A stretch of DNA of 8,714 nt from DATLYT01 sp035574455 (GCA_035574455.1 DATLYT010000033.1:1-8714), one strand, 5' to 3'; shown: positions 1 to 5,881, numbered from the stretch's first letter. Notes: generated from the sequence alone by a model not told the origin. Numbers and translations: made by a program.

Positions 1-263
1 GGCTTTTCGACAATGCCGCCGACGGAATGCAACGCCCGTTCGCGATCTGAGCTAAGCTTGTAGTGAAATAGCTCGACATCACCCGTTGTGGGACGCACAA
101 GGGAGAGCAGCATCCGGATTGTCGTGCTCTTTCCCGCGCCGTTCGGGCCGAGGAAGCCGAAGACATCCCCGCGACGCACTTCAAGGTTGAGATTACGGAC
201 AGCCCACCTGCGTTTGTACTGCTTGCTGAGACCTGTTGTGCGAAGGATAACGTCGCCGGCCAA
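1..263 (-). CDS. ABC transporter ATP-binding protein, N-terminal part (runs off left edge)
   Basis: The translated minus strand gives the start of an ABC ATPase. With TTG at 263-261 as residue 1, an A-loop tyrosine (SKQY) lies near residue 16 and a perfect Walker A, GPNGAGKST, at residues 39-47. It is followed by TIRMLLSLVRPTTGDVELF and HSVGGIVEK, which resemble ABC-2-type exporter ATPases (drug, lipid or gliding-type efflux). The Q-loop, signature motif and Walker B are beyond the edge. The enzyme would hydrolyse ATP in the cytoplasm to power a membrane permease not seen here. The start is uncertain: the frame is open back to a TAG at 380-378 inside the MITE-like element and contains no ATG or GTG before Walker A, so TTG263 is the only conventional start. 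It has no good Shine-Dalgarno sequence. The gene is probably separate from the FecR operon, since a terminator lies between them. Confidence 0.9.
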   Translation of the reverse strand, partial: MAGDVILRTTGLSKQYKRRWAVRNLNLEVRRGDVFGFLGPNGAGKSTTIRMLLSLVRPTTGDVELFHYKLSSDRERALHSVGGIVEK

Positions 264-349
264 GGGAGAAGATCGCTCGTGATCGATGTGCTGGTTTGGT
301 TTTGTTGGGGAAAAAGGTAGAGTAAAATCGAGGGAATAGCAAGCAGCGT

Positions 350-357
350 GAACGGAG
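350..357. repeat. Left target-site duplication of the MITE-like element
   Basis: GAACGGAG directly abuts the left terminal inverted repeat and is repeated exactly at 490-497, directly abutting the right one. The repeat stops at the element boundary on both sides, as expected for an 8-base duplication made during transposition. Confidence 0.85.
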
Positions 358-489
358 GGTAGTGGTACGTTTTGGCCCTATTGTGCGTCTGCTGTCATGA
401 GATTCCCGATAGAAACATTTGGGAATGACTTCTTTCTCTGTTTGTCATGCCCACGGATTTTCAGTGGGCATCTAAAACGTACCACTACC
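358..489. mobile_element. MITE-like non-autonomous element, 132 bases
   Basis: Positions 358-373 read ggtagtggtacgtttt, and 474-489 are its exact reverse complement: perfect 16-base terminal inverted repeats. The element is flanked by the 8-base direct repeat GAACGGAG (350-357 and 490-497), so both hallmarks of a transposed element are present. It has no transposase coding capacity. Inside are two hairpins: ATTCCC/GGGAAT (402-407 with 421-426) and ATGCCCAC/GTGGGCAT (447-454 with 464-471, 9-base loop). TGTCATG occurs twice inside (393-399 and 443-449). An 8-base duplication with GG-starting ends fits several IS families, for example IS1595-, ISL3- or IS6-type; I cannot choose among them. It sits between the FecR-operon terminator and the ABC ATPase gene, so it may have displaced or supplied the ATPase promoter. 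Confidence 0.85.
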
Positions 490-497
490 GAACGGAG
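490..497. repeat. Right target-site duplication of the MITE-like element
   Basis: This is the second copy of GAACGGAG, immediately outside the right terminal inverted repeat and identical to 350-357. Removing the element plus one copy would restore an uninterrupted spacer. Confidence 0.85.
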
Positions 498-504
498 ACG
501 CCAC

Positions 505-541
505 CAACACAAACGCCCCGCCGAGTGAGGAGCGGGGCGTT
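505..541 (-). terminator. Intrinsic terminator of the FecR-ending operon
   Basis: A perfect 10-bp GC-rich stem, AACGCCCCGC/GCGGGGCGTT (512-521 with 532-541), encloses a 10-base loop. On the minus strand it is followed by a moderately T-rich tail (TGTGTTGG). It begins 25 bases after the FecR-protein stop codon. No T-run follows on the plus strand, so it serves leftward transcription. The tail is weaker than a classic U-tract. Confidence 0.8.
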
Positions 542-566
542 CAGGAACAAACCGTTGCGCAGAGAA

Positions 567-1262
567 TCAGCGATTGCTTTGCGTCTTACGAAGTCGCTCG
601 AGAGAAGATTGGACAGTCTTTTTATGTTCAGGAGACAACTTCTGGCCAAGCAGTGCAGCGTACTCTTCGATCGCTTGTTTCGTAAGCTTCATCCGTTCGA
701 ATGCCGCCGCCACACGGAGGCGAGCATCGATTCTCTCTTGAAGGTCGGGATACAGACGGAAAGTCTCTTTGGTTTTCAAGATCGACGTCGCATAAAACGC
801 ATTGTCGTAGAGAAGCTTGGCGCCCTGAAGTTGCATCAGGCCTAGTTCAACGCGTTGCTGTGGATCGACACTCTCTTTCCCCGCGTCCGTTCCGTGGAGA
901 ATCGTTGTACGGGGCGTTGCCATGTTGCCGTTTTCGCGAGGCGGAACGGCCAGGATGTTTTCCATCGCAAGCTTTAAGAGGAATTCCTCCTGACTCATCT
1001 GGCGGAAGTCGGATAAGTCGACCATCGTCTGGGCGGGGATTGTGACCTGCTTCCCATCCAGCTGGATGATTACGAACGACTGTTTTCCTGTCCGCATGGT
1101 GTCCTCCGGCTTGAGCTCGTCGCCGACTTTAATGGCCTTCCATTCTTCCGAGACACCGCGCCGTACTTCCACTGTGCCTTTCACTGATTTCACAACATAG
1201 GTGCTTGCCCATAACGGGATGGCAACCACCATCAACATCAACAGTTTGACAACGTTTTTCAT
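567..1262 (-). CDS. Exported FecR-domain protein with helical TPR-like C-terminus
   Basis: This is a 231-residue protein. Residues 1-19 form a signal peptide (MKNVVKLLMLMVVAIPLWA). Residues 22-85 match the FecR fold: VKGTVEVRRG, then W41, VGDEL (46-50), a T(M)RTG turn (55-59), and IIQLDGKQVTIP followed by a conserved-type threonine. In other bacteria FecR domains lie in the periplasm and pass signals or bind envelope components. Residues 138-230 are alpha-helical and resemble TPR-type repeats (FYATSILKTKETF, AAAFERMKLTKQAIEEYAAL). No anti-sigma N-terminal domain is present, so this is not a classical FecR regulator. The start at 1262 is chosen for its AAGGAG six bases upstream. An alternative ATG at 1280 overlaps the previous gene's TAA (TAATG) but lacks its own ribosome site. 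It is the last gene of the operon, 17 bases behind the barrel gene. Confidence 0.9.
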   Translation of the reverse strand: MKNVVKLLMLMVVAIPLWASTYVVKSVKGTVEVRRGVSEEWKAIKVGDELKPEDTMRTGKQSFVIIQLDGKQVTIPAQTMVDLSDFRQMSQEEFLLKLAMENILAVPPRENGNMATPRTTILHGTDAGKESVDPQQRVELGLMQLQGAKLLYDNAFYATSILKTKETFRLYPDLQERIDARLRVAAAFERMKLTKQAIEEYAALLGQKLSPEHKKTVQSSLERLRKTQSNR

Positions 1263-1279
1263 CGCTTTCTCCTTGTCCA

Positions 1280-3292
1280 TTACAATGTCTGTAGAACATC
1301 CACGATCCGCACCCATCCGCGGATCAATCCTAATCCGATTTCAACATCTTCGTAGTACGCCTTGGCACCGGTTTCCCATGCATGGTGAAAGCCCTGCGTC
1401 ATTGCCGTCGTTTCGATTGGAATCCAGACAGTCTCCTGTCCGCTTTCGTTCTTGCGCAACACATAGCGTTTCGGATTCGAACTGACGAGCTGTGCCTTCG
1501 ATGCCGGGATGCCCGTATCAAACAGCATGTAGATGTGCCCCTCCCGCGGCTTGTTTGGTGGGATGACATCGACAAATGCTGTGGGAATGCCGATACTCGC
1601 CAACATCGTCGCATAGAGCACCGTCATGTCATCGCAATCGCCGCCGCGCAAGCTCAGCGTTTCCGATGGATACTGGACGCGATCTTTACTCGCCTGCGGG
1701 TCATTGACGTAAACCACTCGTTTGGCGAACTCGTTAAAGAGCCAAACAGCCGACCGGAAATGCTCGAGCTCCTTCGGACTGGTTGCAAGCGAATCTCTGT
1801 AGTTGGCAAGGACCGTCCGGGTGAAGCGCAGGAGATCAGGGTCTTCGGGAGTGACAAACGCGCGCAGGGTAAACACATCGCCATCCCAGTCATTCCGCCC
1901 ACGAATGATAAGACTCGTTTGTACCTTGTCGTCATAATCGCCCGCGGGCGCGGCTTTGACGAAGACATCGCCTGCCTGAAGGATCATCGACGAAACGGAG
2001 CGAATGGCATCGTTAAACACGGCGTAGAACGGAACTTCCATCGAAGAATTCGGCCCAATCAGATAAGGTTTTGTCAACGTCGGTGCATCCATAAAGCGCT
2101 CTGCATAAAAACCGACACGCGCTTGAATCGGCGTGGGCGAAATATTTCGAACGATCGCTTTACCCAGAGGCCTGCTGTATGCGTGCACGTAGTACGATGC
2201 TGGATAGACTTCATCGAGAATTTCCACATAATCAATCCGCGCGAGAACTTCGCGCGTACGCCCCAAGGCAACGTTGACCGTCAGCGTTAATTGGCTCGGG
2301 CTAAATTGGTTGAAGCTGATGTCTCTCACGCCCTGCGAAACAAAGTCGTCGAAGCGAATCGTCGACCGGTTGGCTTGCGTGCTAAAGCGAATATAACTGA
2401 GGTCGATGCGCGTCGTTTCATTTCTCCAGCCAATGCCTGTGGAGATCGCCTGCACAAACGGCCCTATGGGACCCCCGATGTAGGTCCCCTGCCGCAGCGA
2501 AAACTGGTCGCTTAGTTTCCACTCCCAACCCAATGCTGTTTGCCATTCTGTATTCATATCATACGACAGGAGAAACGAATTACTGAGTGCATAGCTTACA
2601 CCCGCCCGCAAGGTCTTCGTCGTGCGCAGCGCAAAAGACCGAATAGCTTGAGGAAATTCACTTTCCGTGATTTTAAAGAGATTCTTAGAAACCAACCCGA
2701 TCTTCCACCGTTCATCGGGTTCCCACAGGAGACCAAAATCTACATTCCACGAATCAGCATTGTAATTGACTGTTCGTAGACGGGCGACGGTATCTTGCAC
2801 AAAGTACGGCTCGGTATCCAAAACTTGCTCTTGCAGAAAGCGGGCACTCACCCCAAGGCTTACCGTCGGCGCTGCCCGAAATCCGTAGCCCAACGTGTAG
2901 CGTTCTTGGTATTGGATTTTTTTATCAAAGCTGAAGGTCTGGCCGCTTCCTTCCATCCTAAAAATGCTGGGCACCTCGAACTCAAGCGAGACAGCGGGAG
3001 CGTACCGTATCGATGAGTTATGTCGGTCCATAAAGCGTTTCGAGAGACCCATCGCTTGAAAAACCACGCCGCTGGACGTGCCCATCCACATATAGTTGGA
3101 TGCCATAACTTCCCAGTCTTTGACATGCACCAGACCGGCCGGATTCCAATCGAGAGCAGAAAGGTCATTGACAAGCGAGGTGTACGCCCCGATACCGATA
3201 CCTCGCGCAGAAGTCAAATGCTGCGCATCAATCCGGTTGATGCTCAACGCGAGTAAAAGACAGCACACAACACGAAGTGCTGATTTGGCCAT
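1280..3292 (-). CDS. PorV/FadL-like outer-membrane barrel fused to a transglutaminase-like domain
   Basis: This is a 670-residue protein. Residues 1-23 are a signal peptide (cleavage likely after IDA-Q). Residues about 25-345 resemble PorV/UPF0164-type barrels: TSARGIGIGAYTSLVNDLSALDWNPAGL at the N-terminus is the typical 'ARG..GA..A..DD..A..WNPAGL' pattern, followed by alternating beta strands. Residues about 346-480 look like a beta-sandwich linker (YVHAYSRPLGKAIVRNI). Residues about 500-670 are transglutaminase-like: LRGGDCDDMTVLYATMLASIGI with the presumed nucleophile C553, H586 in EGHIYMLFD, and a candidate third residue E627 in VWIPIETT. Such domains cleave or cross-link proteins. The fusion suggests a protease-like module tethered to the outer membrane. 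The gene follows the lipoprotein and precedes the FecR gene closely. Start choice: ATG3292 fits the signal peptide but lacks an adjacent ribosome site; TTG3304 is an alternative. Confidence 0.87.
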   Translation of the reverse strand: MAKSALRVVCCLLLALSINRIDAQHLTSARGIGIGAYTSLVNDLSALDWNPAGLVHVKDWEVMASNYMWMGTSSGVVFQAMGLSKRFMDRHNSSIRYAPAVSLEFEVPSIFRMEGSGQTFSFDKKIQYQERYTLGYGFRAAPTVSLGVSARFLQEQVLDTEPYFVQDTVARLRTVNYNADSWNVDFGLLWEPDERWKIGLVSKNLFKITESEFPQAIRSFALRTTKTLRAGVSYALSNSFLLSYDMNTEWQTALGWEWKLSDQFSLRQGTYIGGPIGPFVQAISTGIGWRNETTRIDLSYIRFSTQANRSTIRFDDFVSQGVRDISFNQFSPSQLTLTVNVALGRTREVLARIDYVEILDEVYPASYYVHAYSRPLGKAIVRNISPTPIQARVGFYAERFMDAPTLTKPYLIGPNSSMEVPFYAVFNDAIRSVSSMILQAGDVFVKAAPAGDYDDKVQTSLIIRGRNDWDGDVFTLRAFVTPEDPDLLRFTRTVLANYRDSLATSPKELEHFRSAVWLFNEFAKRVVYVNDPQASKDRVQYPSETLSLRGGDCDDMTVLYATMLASIGIPTAFVDVIPPNKPREGHIYMLFDTGIPASKAQLVSSNPKRYVLRKNESGQETVWIPIETTAMTQGFHHAWETGAKAYYEDVEIGLGLIRGWVRIVDVLQTL

Positions 3293-3332
3293 CGGGGTGC
3301 ACAAGTGTTTGTTGTGTATGATCTACCAACCT

Positions 3333-3361
3333 CCTCCTGCACGTCTTAGGTGCAAAGGAGG
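3333..3361 (-). promoter_or_regulatory. mRNA hairpin covering a strong Shine-Dalgarno sequence
   Basis: On the minus strand CCTCC-TT-TGCAC (3361-3350) can pair with GTGCA-GGAGG (3342-3333): two 5-bp helices split by a TT bulge, with a 7-base loop. It starts five bases after the lipoprotein stop codon and buries part of the AGGAGGAGG at 3338-3330. No T-run follows, so it is not a usual terminator. It could control translation of the barrel gene or protect the upstream mRNA end. Confidence 0.4.
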
Positions 3362-3366
3362 GTACA

Positions 3367-4305
3367 TCACTTCAACGTAAAACCAACATTATGGATCGAG
3401 GCAGCCTGGACGAGGACGGTTCCAGAGAAGCCTGCGATGCGCCGCTCCACTCGATTTGCAGAAATAACCGTCAAGAGATACTTCCCGCTCGCTGTCCGGG
3501 GAATCAGTTGGATGAGCTTATTGGGAATCTTCAGTCCGTTGGATTTGACCGAGGACTTCAGAAGCATCAGAGGCTTCCCAACACGAAGCCGGCGTTCATC
3601 GTACAGACTGATAATGACATTCAACTGTTGCCCTGGTTTCCCGTTCCAGCGGATTACCAAATCCTCATCGCGAAACTTCAGCGAGTACGGTTTCGGATCA
3701 ACAACAGAAATTTCATCGGGACTATCGATGGCGTCGGTAAACGCGGAGATTTGAGCCCGCCCTTCTGCAGAGATTCCGTAGCGGGTGTTCGCCCGGTAAA
3801 CGAACGGAACCGTGTAGGCATTCCCCTCATTCATCATGCGGTACAGAACGCCCGTTCGGATCGGGATCAACGTGACGCTACGAATCTGCGTAAAAACTTC
3901 CTTTTTCTCGAGCTGAACATTATTCACGCTCACGTTTCCTACATCGAGGCGCGGATGCTCAATCACCGCTCCAAAGTTCTGCCCCTGGACCGGGATCACA
4001 GAATCTTTCTTAACAAAGACGGCTCGAGAATAGGAATAGACATACGGATAGCCTTCCACATCCACTTTGATGCCATTGACGAGGATGGTCCCGGGGTAAC
4101 GCTCTTCTTCGTTCGGTGCCAGGCCCGTTAAATCGTAATGGTATTCGGATACGACGAGTGTGTCGCGGTCGTGGTTGGCGAAAAGGCTGACATCGAGTGG
4201 TTCGGGGTATTCTTCTTGCTGCAGCTCAATCGGGCCGGGTTTCTCACAACCCAAAAACCCGACGAGCGCGAATATGAGGATTCCTATAAACCAAGGCCTA
4301 CGCAT
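3367..4305 (-). CDS. Predicted envelope lipoprotein of unknown function
   Basis: This is a 312-residue protein. The N-terminus MRRPWFIGILIFALVGFLGC is a lipoprotein signal peptide with lipidated cysteine C20 (lipobox FLGC; F at -3 is less usual than L) followed by E-K-P. The rest is beta-rich and contains Ig-like stretches (EDLVIRWNGKPGQQLNVIISLYD); I recognise no enzyme motif. It is expected to sit on the inner or outer membrane and could be a partner of the barrel-transglutaminase protein encoded 74 bases downstream. Start: ATG4305 has GGTGAG just upstream (4314-4309). An in-frame ATG at 4317 would add four residues, but it falls about where transcription should begin from the TAnnTTTG box at 4329-4322, so 4305 is preferred. 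It was not identified by homology, so its role is open. Confidence 0.85.
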   Translation of the reverse strand: MRRPWFIGILIFALVGFLGCEKPGPIELQQEEYPEPLDVSLFANHDRDTLVVSEYHYDLTGLAPNEEERYPGTILVNGIKVDVEGYPYVYSYSRAVFVKKDSVIPVQGQNFGAVIEHPRLDVGNVSVNNVQLEKKEVFTQIRSVTLIPIRTGVLYRMMNEGNAYTVPFVYRANTRYGISAEGRAQISAFTDAIDSPDEISVVDPKPYSLKFRDEDLVIRWNGKPGQQLNVIISLYDERRLRVGKPLMLLKSSVKSNGLKIPNKLIQLIPRTASGKYLLTVISANRVERRIAGFSGTVLVQAASIHNVGFTLK

Positions 4306-4321
4306 GATCTCACCCATTCTG

Positions 4322-4329
4322 CAAATGTA
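4322..4329 (-). promoter_or_regulatory. Bacteroidota-type promoter -7 box upstream of the lipoprotein
   Basis: The minus strand reads TACATTTG, an exact match to the Bacteroidota -7 consensus TAnnTTTG, in the 61-base A+T-rich gap between two genes. It would start transcription near 4316-4318, giving the lipoprotein mRNA a very short leader. The -33 TTTG element is not clear at the usual distance. Confidence 0.45.
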
Positions 4330-4366
4330 AATAACTATTTTTCAAGTCGAAAAGCAACCTCACCCA

Positions 4367-5284
4367 TCACATTCCAGAGGTTTCTTGTATCTTGACGGGA
4401 AATACCCAGTAGCTTGTCTGCACAGGTGCTCCTGTGTCAAACAGCGACGAACGCGACACCGATTCCACCACAAGGCTTTGGAGTTTGGGTTCGTTCCCTG
4501 TTGTGCACCTGCCGCAATACGTTTGGAAATAGCCAGCACCCTCCGGACGGTCAGCCAGATACTGAAGCTGTGTCCGAATCACTTCATCGTCACCCGCGGC
4601 GGAGCGAAGAACCACCATATTCTGCTCCATCTCCTGGGAGCGGATTCTGACTTCAACCTCGGCTTGGTGTTCTGTGGCGAGCAGAGGAGCCGCCTGACCG
4701 GTACCGTTCAGGCTATACATTTGGAGCAATGGCGATTGAATCTGATAACCGACATCATCCATTCCACGAAGTCGGAGCAGATCAATCTCCACGTCAGATT
4801 TTTCTGTACCACCCATTCCGACAGAAACCGCGACCAGTTTCCAGGACTTCTCCGGGTCGGAAGAGTTGCTGATACGCCTGAAAAGCACCTTCTGAACATA
4901 GGTTTCCCGGAACGGCTTAAACAACACCGCGTGACGCTTTCGCCTGCTGAGATGGTAGGGTGCCGAGATTTTCAGAGCACCCTCGAGCGTCGACACGAGC
5001 GATGCCTCGACAACATCACGCTCGCTCTGGTGGAAATTCACGGTCTGAGCAACATGTCGAAGAACACGGCCCCATTGGATGTGCGCTGAACTTCCATGAG
5101 GATCCGTTTGCTTCCCAACATAGCCGGGTGGAAGCGCGTCCCCATCTATCAGCACTCCAAGCGGTTCGTGCAGCAAGGGTTGATTCTCAATCAAGTACTC
5201 GAAATACGTCTTCTCCTCTTCCCGGATCCCTCTCCACACAGACTGACTTGTCTGCTGTCGAGAAACGACTCGCCCCGCTCTCAT
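4367..5284 (-). CDS. Hypothetical protein, 305 residues, unrecognised
   Basis: I recognise no family. The start at ATG5284 (MRAGRVVSRQQ) is chosen because GGGAGG (5297-5292) lies seven bases upstream, an ideal ribosome site; the frame is open further upstream but without such a site. There is no signal peptide or membrane segment, so it appears cytoplasmic unless exported in another way. Residues 1-40 are charged. From about residue 60 it is probably beta-rich, with segments such as WKLVAVSVGMGGTEKSDVEI, VEVRIRSQEMEQNMVVLRS and a C-terminal TSYWVFPVKI. C265 and C268 form a CxxC (YCGRC) near the end. It lies downstream of the spacer with the putative sigma-54 promoter and 61 bases ahead of the lipoprotein gene. 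It could be a structural or scaffold component of the same system. That it is coding is supported by the ribosome site and the uninterrupted length. Confidence 0.75.
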   Translation of the reverse strand: MRAGRVVSRQQTSQSVWRGIREEEKTYFEYLIENQPLLHEPLGVLIDGDALPPGYVGKQTDPHGSSAHIQWGRVLRHVAQTVNFHQSERDVVEASLVSTLEGALKISAPYHLSRRKRHAVLFKPFRETYVQKVLFRRISNSSDPEKSWKLVAVSVGMGGTEKSDVEIDLLRLRGMDDVGYQIQSPLLQMYSLNGTGQAAPLLATEHQAEVEVRIRSQEMEQNMVVLRSAAGDDEVIRTQLQYLADRPEGAGYFQTYCGRCTTGNEPKLQSLVVESVSRSSLFDTGAPVQTSYWVFPVKIQETSGM

Positions 5285-5291
5285 CTTTCTT

Positions 5292-5297
5292 CCTCCC
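5292..5297 (-). promoter_or_regulatory. Ribosome binding site fixing the start of the 305-residue protein
   Basis: GGGAGG on the minus strand ends seven bases before ATG5284. The upstream in-frame ATGs at 5350 and 5413 have no comparable site at the right distance. Confidence 0.75.
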
Positions 5298-5340
5298 ACA
5301 GGATATCTCCCTGTCTTGTGTTTGTAAACGTTTGATGAAA

Positions 5341-5598
5341 TCACTGCCATAAGTCTATTATTCCCCGAAAACTTTCTGCTCTCGCCCCACTCACACTCAT
5401 CACCTTTATGCATGAGGCGGCTGCCTGCTTCCTCAAACAGACAGCCGCACTCAACATTCGTAGGCTTGGCTCAGATAATTCGCCCCTTCGACAGTCTCGA
5501 TCACTCGCGATGGCCAGGCAAGCAACGAGACCTGTCGAAATCCACTTCAGCACCGATTGTTTGATGGTGGGCGAATCTTCGTCGCCGTTTTGTTTGAT
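5341..5598 (-). CDS. Possible small membrane protein with non-standard ATC start
   Basis: An 85-codon open frame follows a perfect AGGAGG (5610-5605) at the correct spacing of six bases, but the codon there is ATC (5598-5596), not ATG/GTG/TTG. The peptide would begin with a hydrophilic IKQNGDEDSPTIKQ, then one hydrophobic segment (VLKWISTGLVACLAIAS), then a cysteine-containing tail ending FRGIIDLWQ. The first conventional in-frame start is GTG5553, which has no ribosome site and would cut into the hydrophobic segment. It might be a genuine small membrane protein with a rare start, a decayed gene, a sequencing error at one base, or chance. It would be the first gene behind the putative sigma-54 promoter and ends 56 bases before the 305-residue gene. 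Confidence 0.3.
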   Translation of the reverse strand: MKQNGDEDSPTIKQSVLKWISTGLVACLAIASDRDCRRGELSEPSLRMLSAAVCLRKQAAASCIKVMSVSGARAESFRGIIDLWQ

Positions 5599-5604
5599 GA
5601 GTGT

Positions 5605-5610
5605 CCTCCT
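5605..5610 (-). promoter_or_regulatory. Perfect Shine-Dalgarno sequence before an ATC codon
   Basis: AGGAGG on the minus strand lies six bases before ATC5598. No ATG, GTG or TTG occurs at a suitable distance in any frame, which makes this strong site unexplained by normal start rules. Confidence 0.5.
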
Positions 5611-5713
5611 GAATTAGTGGAACATACATGGCTTGTGAGTGATTTAGATAAGACAATTTCTTGGAGACCTTGAAATAACGGTGCTTTTCAGACGTCGCTT
5701 TGAGGGATTCTTT

Positions 5714-5729
5714 ACCAACCTCTGTGCCA
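5714..5729 (-). promoter_or_regulatory. Candidate sigma-54 (-24/-12) promoter
   Basis: The minus strand reads TGGCACAGAGGTTGGT. Compared with the sigma-54 consensus TGGCACGNNNNTTGCW, the -24 half TGGCAC is perfect, the spacing is exact and the preceding base is the favoured pyrimidine. The -12 half is TTGG instead of TTGC and one middle base differs. Transcription would start near 5703, about 95 bases before the AGGAGG at 5610. The gene immediately upstream encodes a sigma-54 activator, which raises plausibility. Caution: TGGCAC is part of a small palindrome, CCTCTG-TGC-CAGAGG (5719-5733 on the plus strand), so the match could arise from a hairpin instead. Confidence 0.5.
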
Positions 5730-5830
5730 GAGGAAAAAATGAAACGGACGGAAACTCAACACACCGAACCTGTTGGAAACCAACGAGTTAAGATGAGAAG
5801 ACAAAACGGTTGAGATTACCTGAGAGAACT

Positions 5831-5847
5831 GGAATTGCGGGAATTCC
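5831..5847. repeat. Inverted repeat GGAATT-N5-AATTCC
   Basis: GGAATT (5831-5836) and AATTCC (5842-5847) form a 6-bp inverted repeat with a 5-base spacer, between two AGTTCTC repeats. It is a possible protein-binding site about 120 bases upstream of the sigma-54 motif. There is no direct evidence of function. Confidence 0.35.
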
Positions 5848-5857
5848 ATGCGAGAAC

Positions 5858-5881
5858 TGCCGGAACAAACATATTCCGGCA
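5858..5881 (-). promoter_or_regulatory. TAnnTTTG promoter box enclosed by an 8-bp inverted repeat
   Basis: The minus strand reads TGCCGGAA-TATGTTTG-TTCCGGCA. The eight central bases (5873-5866) match the Bacteroidota -7 consensus TAnnTTTG exactly, and the arms are perfect inverted repeats. A TTG lies 20 bases upstream, near the -33 position. This arrangement would let a protein bound to the arms block RNA polymerase. Alternatively the arms are an enhancer site for the sigma-54 activator (about 150 bases upstream of the -24/-12 motif), or form an mRNA hairpin after the activator gene; no T-run follows, so a standard terminator is unlikely. Confidence 0.45.

Noticed and set aside
358..489. Riboswitch or structured non-coding RNA at the MITE-like element
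   Set aside because: The multi-hairpin fold is tempting, but terminal repeats plus target duplication explain the structure better as a transposed element.
1382..2290. Plus-strand open frame of 302 codons opposite the barrel-transglutaminase gene
   Set aside because: It is antisense to a well-supported protein with signal peptide and catalytic motifs; its own translation is rich in Arg/His/Ile with no recognisable domain.
3391..4131. Plus-strand open frame of 246 codons opposite the lipoprotein gene
   Set aside because: No ribosome site or domain; explained by codon bias of the minus-strand lipoprotein.
4385..5089. Plus-strand open frame of 234 codons opposite the 305-residue gene
   Set aside because: This was the closest rival, since the minus-strand protein is unrecognised. 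The minus-strand frame is longer, has an ideal GGGAGG site and is co-directional with its neighbours.
5341..5460. A frameshift joining the small membrane-type frame to the 305-residue protein
   Set aside because: The 305-residue frame has its own strong ribosome site at 5297-5292, and no slippery run or conserved junction is visible; the idea remains untested but is not needed.
5719..5733. CCTCTG-TGC-CAGAGG hairpin as the activator's terminator
   Set aside because: On the minus strand the T-run lies before the stem, not after it, so it does not fit an intrinsic terminator; noted instead as a caveat to the sigma-54 motif.
5772..5784. GTTGG-AAA-CCAAC inverted repeat
   Set aside because: Only five base pairs with no positional support; short palindromes of this size are common by chance.
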